Shown piece after piece: positions 38,889-42,728 of a stretch of DNA of 42,728 nt. A program made the translations under genes and the position numbers. Under the pieces are notes generated by a model. It saw only the letters and a list, made by a program, of their open reading frames with translations, had not been told where the DNA came from and searched no databases. The DNA lies in the NCBI GenBank assembly GCA_025964615.1, contig JAOPYM010000223.1:1-42728 (forward strand). Reading direction: 5' to 3'. This DNA is from Actinomycetes bacterium (GTDB taxonomy: Bacteria; Actinomycetota; Actinomycetes; Streptosporangiales; Streptosporangiaceae). Position 1 is the stretch's first letter, and the number at the start of each line of letters is the position of its first letter.

Positions 38889-39602
38889 TTGAGCAGCTTG
38901 CTGTTGCTCACCAACGCACTTGAACCGTCCGATGAGGTACTCCCGGCACTGGGATTGCTGCTCCACTCGATCCGGGTCGCGCCGTCGGAGGCAAGCGCTC
39001 TGATAGACGCGCCGCCGACCGATGTGATCCTGGTCGACGCCCGCCGCGACCTCGTACAGGCCAAAGGCCTGTGCCGGCTGCTGCGGACGACGGGTCTGGA
39101 CTGCCCGCTGCTGGCCATCGTGACCGAGGGTGGCCTGGCCGCCCTGAGCCCCGAGTGGGGTCTCGACGACGTGCTGCTGCAGGTCGCCGGGCCCGCCGAG
39201 GTCGAGGCACGGCTGCGGCTCGCGATCGGGCGGGTGGCGATCGGCGAGCCGGACGACATCCCGGGCGAGATCCGCAGTGGTGAGCTCACGATCGACGAGG
39301 CCACCTACACGGCACGGTTGCGCGGGCGGGTGCTCGACCTGACGTTCAAGGAGTTCGAGCTGATCAAATACCTCGCGCAGCACCCCGGCCGGGTCTTCAC
39401 CCGCGCCCAGCTGCTGCAGGAGGTGTGGGGGTACGACTACTTCGGGGGCACCAGGACCGTGGACGTGCACGTCCGGCGGTTGCGCGCCAAGCTCGGCGCC
39501 GAGTACGAGTCGCTCATCGGTACCGTGCGGAACGTGGGCTACCGATTCGTACCCGATCACCGCCCCGGGGACTCCGAAGAGGTCGCGGTGAGCAGGGCCT
39601 GA
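38889..39602 (+). CDS. glnR: GlnR, atypical OmpR-family nitrogen regulator
   Basis: This is 237 aa from TTG 38889, with AGGAGG at 38879-38884. The N-terminus ([20 protein letters not shown]) and receiver-like domain ([20 protein letters not shown]) match actinobacterial GlnR. The C-terminal winged helix ([52 protein letters not shown]) is nearly identical to the family. GlnR is an orphan regulator without the usual phosphorylation pocket and controls glutamine synthetase, ammonium and nitrate genes. mshD follows after 40 bp, and may share its transcript. Confidence 0.95.
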   Translation: MSSLLLLTNALEPSDEVLPALGLLLHSIRVAPSEASALIDAPPTDVILVDARRDLVQAKGLCRLLRTTGLDCPLLAIVTEGGLAALSPEWGLDDVLLQVAGPAEVEARLRLAIGRVAIGEPDDIPGEIRSGELTIDEATYTARLRGRVLDLTFKEFELIKYLAQHPGRVFTRAQLLQEVWGYDYFGGTRTVDVHVRRLRAKLGAEYESLIGTVRNVGYRFVPDHRPGDSEEVAVSRA

Positions 39603-39642
39603 CTTTGGAACGCTCCCCGGGAGCAGGCGTAGGCTGGCGATC

Positions 39643-40500
39643 ATGGCGGAACTGATCGTTCGCGAGCAGGCCCTGCCCTCCGAGGTCGCCGGCGTGCTGG
39701 CGATCGCCGACGCGGCCGAACCGCACGACGGGGTCCGGCCGCTGTCCGAGCACACGCTCCTCGGCCTGCGCCACGGCGGGGGACGGAGCCTGCTGCTGTG
39801 GGAGGACGCCGTGCTGGCTGGGTACGCGCATCTGGACTCCGGCTCCGCGGAACTGGTCGTACATCCCGCTCACCGGCGGCGTGGGCACGGCCGCACGCTG
39901 CTGAAGGCGCTCCTCGGCGAGACGCAGGGGCCCCTGCGGGTCTGGGCGCACGGCGAACTGCCCGCCGCGGTCGCGCTCGCCGCAGCCACGGGCTTCTCGC
40001 GGGTACGCGCGCTGTTCCAGCTCCGCCGGGTCACCGCCGAACCGCTGCCGGCCGTGTCCGTTCCGGCCGGCGTACGGATCGCCGCCTTCGAGGCGGGCCG
40101 TGACGAGGGGGCCTGGCTGAAGGTGAACTCCCGGGCGTTCGCCCACCACCCCGAGCAGGGCCTGTGGACGCTGGACGACCTGCTGCAGCGCGAGGCCGAG
40201 CCCTGGTTCGATCCCGCCGGGTTCTTCCTGGCCTGGCGCGGCGACCAGCTGATCGGCTTCCACTGGACCAAGGTGCACCCGGACGGGCTCGGTGAGGTCT
40301 ATGTGGTGGGAGTGGACCCGGACGGCCAGGGTATGGGGCTGGGGAGGGCTCTGACGCTGGCCGGTCTGGAGCACTTGGCGGCCCGCGGGGCGCCGGCGGT
40401 GCTGCTGTACGTCGACGAGTCGAACGTGGCCGCCGTACGGTTGTACGAGGATCTGGGGTTCACCCGGTGGACGACCGACGCGATGTACGAACACGCCTGA
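39643..40500 (+). CDS. mshD: mycothiol synthase
   Basis: This is 285 aa from ATG 39643. Two GNAT acetyltransferase domains are present. The N-terminal one has AELVVHPAHRRRGHGRTLLK; the C-terminal one has VYVVGVDPDGQGMGLGRALT and ends with LYVDESNVAAVRLYEDLGFT. It acetylates Cys-GlcN-inositol with acetyl-CoA, the last step of mycothiol synthesis, in the cytoplasm. Both acetyl-CoA loops (R-x2-G-x-G and Q-G-x-G-x-G) are intact. Its presence restricts the host to Actinomycetota. The position between glnR and pst genes is as in Streptomyces. Confidence 0.95.
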   Translation: MAELIVREQALPSEVAGVLAIADAAEPHDGVRPLSEHTLLGLRHGGGRSLLLWEDAVLAGYAHLDSGSAELVVHPAHRRRGHGRTLLKALLGETQGPLRVWAHGELPAAVALAAATGFSRVRALFQLRRVTAEPLPAVSVPAGVRIAAFEAGRDEGAWLKVNSRAFAHHPEQGLWTLDDLLQREAEPWFDPAGFFLAWRGDQLIGFHWTKVHPDGLGEVYVVGVDPDGQGMGLGRALTLAGLEHLAARGAPAVLLYVDESNVAAVRLYEDLGFTRWTTDAMYEHA

Positions 40501-40541
40501 TTTCGGGGCGCCTACCGTCCTGTACGGCTCCGTCGGGGCTC

Positions 40542-40618
40542 GTTCACCTAACGGCAATATCGAATCGTGACATTCTTCTCAGGGCCGCCCAATCCAGTTC
40601 ATCTTGCGTTCACCTGGA
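40542..40618 (+). promoter_or_regulatory. PHO box (PhoP-binding repeats) upstream of pstS
   Basis: GTTCATCTTGC (40597-40607) is followed directly by GTTCACCTGGA (40608-40618), two 11-bp direct repeat units as in Streptomyces PHO boxes. A further single unit GTTCACCTAAC lies at 40542-40552. The 231-bp gap 40501-40731 has no gene. Phosphate starvation control of pstS by PhoR-PhoP is therefore likely. Confidence 0.75.
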
Positions 40619-40731
40619 TCAGGGTGACTGGACACCTCCTCTGCCTAGGTTCATGCCTGACGGTGGCCCCACTGCCTGGAGAAACACCCACGGGGAAACC
40701 ACCGGCCATCAACTCAGGAGGAGATTTCCCC

Positions 40732-41832
40732 GTGAAGAACGGCACTCGGTTCGCCGCGCTCGGCGGCGTAGTGGTTGCGGGTGCGCTCGCACTCTCGGCA
40801 TGCGGGTCCGACAGCAACGGCACCGCGACGACGAGCGGCGCCCCCGCCGCCCCCGGCACGGCGAATGCCAACTGTGTGAAGGCCACTGTCAACGCCGCCG
40901 GTTCCACCGCACAGGCCAACGCGATGACCGAGTGGACCAAGGACTACCAGGCCGGTTGCGCCGGTGCCCAGGTGAACTACAACGCCAACGGCTCCGGCGC
41001 CGGTGTGACCTCCTTCTCCACCGGCCAGGTCGCCTTCGCGGGCTCCGACTCTGCGCTCAGCCCGCTCACCAAGCCCGCGGCCGACAAGCGCTGCACCGGC
41101 GGCGAGGCCATCGACCTGCCGATGGTCGTCGGGCCGATCGCGCTCGTCTACAACCTGCCGGGCGTCAGCACCCTGAACCTCTCCCCCACGACGATCGCCG
41201 GCATCTTCAGCGGCAAGATCGTCAAGTGGAACGACGCGGCGATCGCCAAGGACAACACCGGCGTCACGCTGCCGAGCACCGCGATCTCCACGCTGCACCG
41301 CTCCGACGCCTCCGGCACGACGGACAACTTCACCAAGTTCCTGACCGCCACCGCGCCCGCCGGCTGGACGTTCAAGGGCGGCAAGGTCTGGACCGCTCCC
41401 GGCGGCCAGGGCCTCAAGGGCTCGACCGGCATCTCCGCCACCCTGAAGACCACCCCGGGCGCCATCGGCTACGTCGAGATGTCGTACGCCACCAACGGCA
41501 ACCTGCAGACCGCCAAGGTCAACAATGTCGCCCTGTCGACCGACAGCGCGGGCATCACGGTCGCCAGCGCCAAGGTCGCCGGTACCGGCAGCGACCTCGC
41601 CCTCAAGATCGACTACACCACCAAGGCCGCGGGTGCCTACCCGATCGTCCTGGTGACCTACGAGATCACCTGCACCAAGGGCCTGCCCGCCGGGGACGCC
41701 AGCTTCGTCAAGTCCTTCCTCACCTACACTTCGAGCACGGCCGGCCAGAGCGTGCTCGCCAAGCTCGGCTACGCGCCGCTGCCCGCAAGCGTGCTCACCC
41801 AGGTCCAGACCGCTGTGGCGGCCCTGTCCTGA
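40732..41832 (+). CDS. pstS: PstS, phosphate-binding lipoprotein of the Pst ABC transporter
   Basis: This is 366 aa from GTG 40732, with AGGAGGAGA just upstream; an in-frame ATG at 40567 has no ribosome site and would precede the signal peptide. The lipoprotein signal (residues 1-23) ends with LALSAC, Cys24 being the lipid site. The mature domain shows VNAAGSTAQANAMTEWTKDY, NYNANGSGAGVTSF, FAGSDSALS and a later HRSDASGTTDNFTKF, the phosphate-binding loops. It binds phosphate outside the cell and delivers it to PstC/PstA. It is followed by a hairpin and pstC. Confidence 0.97.
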   Translation: MKNGTRFAALGGVVVAGALALSACGSDSNGTATTSGAPAAPGTANANCVKATVNAAGSTAQANAMTEWTKDYQAGCAGAQVNYNANGSGAGVTSFSTGQVAFAGSDSALSPLTKPAADKRCTGGEAIDLPMVVGPIALVYNLPGVSTLNLSPTTIAGIFSGKIVKWNDAAIAKDNTGVTLPSTAISTLHRSDASGTTDNFTKFLTATAPAGWTFKGGKVWTAPGGQGLKGSTGISATLKTTPGAIGYVEMSYATNGNLQTAKVNNVALSTDSAGITVASAKVAGTGSDLALKIDYTTKAAGAYPIVLVTYEITCTKGLPAGDASFVKSFLTYTSSTAGQSVLAKLGYAPLPASVLTQVQTAVAALS

Positions 41833-41847
41833 CCAGAGGAAACAACC

Positions 41848-41878
41848 GCCCCGCCACCGAAGACCTCGGTGGCGGGGC
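41848..41878 (+). terminator. strong hairpin between pstS and pstC
   Basis: GCCCCGCCACCGA (41848-41860) and its complement (41866-41878) form a perfect 13-bp stem with a 5-nt loop, 15 nt after the pstS stop. No T tract follows. It may partly terminate or stabilise the pstS message, giving more PstS than PstC. Confidence 0.75.
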
Positions 41879-41940
41879 AAACCTGGGTTCTGGGACCATC
41901 CCCCCAGCACCCCCGCACGGATCATGAGGGAGGCAGTTCC

Positions 41941-42728
41941 GTGACCAGCGAGACCGGTATCGACTCGGCGGTGGGCGGTGGCCAGCACCGGGCGATCGGC
42001 CGGATCAGCACCGGGAGGCTGGGAGACCGGCTCTTCGCCGGGGCAGCCCGGGGATCGGGCATCTTCCTGCTCTTGATCATGGCGTCGATCGCCGCGTTCC
42101 TGATCGTGAAGGCGCTCCCCGCCCTCCAGGTCGACAAGGTGAACTTCTTCACCTCCCAGACCTGGAGTCCCGACGACACGCCCGCCCACTTCGGCATCCT
42201 GCAGCTCGTCTGGGGAACTGTCCTGTCCGCCGGCCTCGCCCTGATCATTGCGACCCCGGTGGCGATCGGGATCGCACTGTTCATCGCCTTCTACGCGCCG
42301 CGCCCGTTGGTGGGCCTGCTCGGCTACGTGGTCGATCTGCTCGCGGCGGTGCCCAGCGTCATCTACGGCATGTGGGGGCTGCTGTTCTTCGTGCCCAAGA
42401 TGACCGGCTTCTCGCAGTTCCTGAACAGGGACTTCGGCTGGTTCCCGCTGTTCGGCGGCAACAGCGTGGGCGGGCAGTCCATCCTCACCGCGTCGATCGT
42501 CCTCGCGATCATGATCCTGCCGATCATCTCCTCGATCAGCCGTGAGGTCTTCCTGCAGGTCCCCCGGGCCAACGTGGAGGGGGCCATCGCGCTGGGCGCC
42601 ACGCGCTGGGAGACCATCCGCCTCGCGGTACTGCCCTACGGACGGTCGGGCATGGTCAGCGCCTCGATGCTCGGCCTGGGCCGTGCCCTCGGCGAGACCA
42701 TCGCGGTGGCCATGGTCCTGTCCCAGGT
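41941..42728 (+). CDS. pstC: PstC, phosphate ABC transporter permease (3' partial)
   Basis: This reads from GTG 41941 (GAGGGAGG at 41927-41934) through the window end, 262 codons, still open. After a cytosolic N-terminus with GRISTGRLGDRLFAG, hydrophobic helices follow (IFLLLIMASIAAFLIVKALP, VLSAGLALIIATPVAIGIAL). The permease EAA-type loop EGAIALGATRWETIRLAVLP is present, then LGLGRALGETIAVAMVLSQ. It forms the membrane channel of the Pst high-affinity phosphate transporter with PstA. The stop and downstream pst genes lie outside the window. Confidence 0.95.
   Translation, partial: MTSETGIDSAVGGGQHRAIGRISTGRLGDRLFAGAARGSGIFLLLIMASIAAFLIVKALPALQVDKVNFFTSQTWSPDDTPAHFGILQLVWGTVLSAGLALIIATPVAIGIALFIAFYAPRPLVGLLGYVVDLLAAVPSVIYGMWGLLFFVPKMTGFSQFLNRDFGWFPLFGGNSVGGQSILTASIVLAIMILPIISSISREVFLQVPRANVEGAIALGATRWETIRLAVLPYGRSGMVSASMLGLGRALGETIAVAMVLSQ

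Overview
The window is high-GC DNA with dense, often overlapping genes and many GTG/TTG starts. It encodes mycothiol synthase, GlnR, EccB/EccC/EccD and an ECF41 sigma factor. Together these point to a non-mycobacterial, probably filamentous actinomycete (Streptosporangiales/Streptomyces-like; the exact taxon is inference). No tRNA, rRNA, insertion sequence or CRISPR array was seen.

Region 1 (1-29070) is an extended type VII (ESX) secretion island. The conserved core is eccD-eccB-two WXG100 genes-a 142-aa protein-an EspB/PPE-like protein-mycosin on the minus strand (14861 down to 8126), with a single-chain three-ATPase eccC divergent from eccD (14992-18942). A second mycosin lies convergent to eccC. 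At the left edge are a MinD/EspI-like ATPase, a small unknown gene, a DUF6177-like gene and a prolyl aminopeptidase. A membrane Ser/Thr kinase is also embedded here. Around the core the same set of three genes occurs four times: a YbaB/EspL-like protein, a small WXG/EspC-like protein, and a membrane protein with a WXG-like helical hairpin. The copies are called triads A-D, and by local motifs they fall into two sub-lineages (A/D and B/C). Between the second mycosin and triad C is an operon of an Rhs polymorphic toxin with a PIN-like C-terminal domain, a translationally coupled DUF3349-like gene (candidate immunity/antitoxin) and a shortened WXG100 paralogue.

Region 2 (29261-32196) holds three overlapping genes for membrane-anchored extracytoplasmic proteins. 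Their last gene overlaps a convergent polytopic membrane protein by 77 bp.

Region 3 (32321-38731) is stress and sulfur metabolism. An ECF41 sigma factor is divergent from an AhpD-like protein, with back-to-back matches to the ECF41 promoter. A DUF4395-sulfurtransferase-DUF1416 (sseC) operon is preceded by a leaderless cysteine-containing upstream ORF that looks like a cysteine attenuator. Then come a membrane thioredoxin, an ECF sigma/anti-sigma pair, a DUF2993 lipid-binding-like protein and a MoaD/ThiS-like protein.

Region 4 (38889-42728) is nitrogen and phosphate control: glnR, mshD, then pstS and pstC (cut by the window end). A PHO-box direct repeat lies upstream of pstS and a strong hairpin between pstS and pstC.

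The only stretch of about 300 bases without a conventional gene is 35580-35882. It holds the cysteine uORF, its promoter and a stem-loop.
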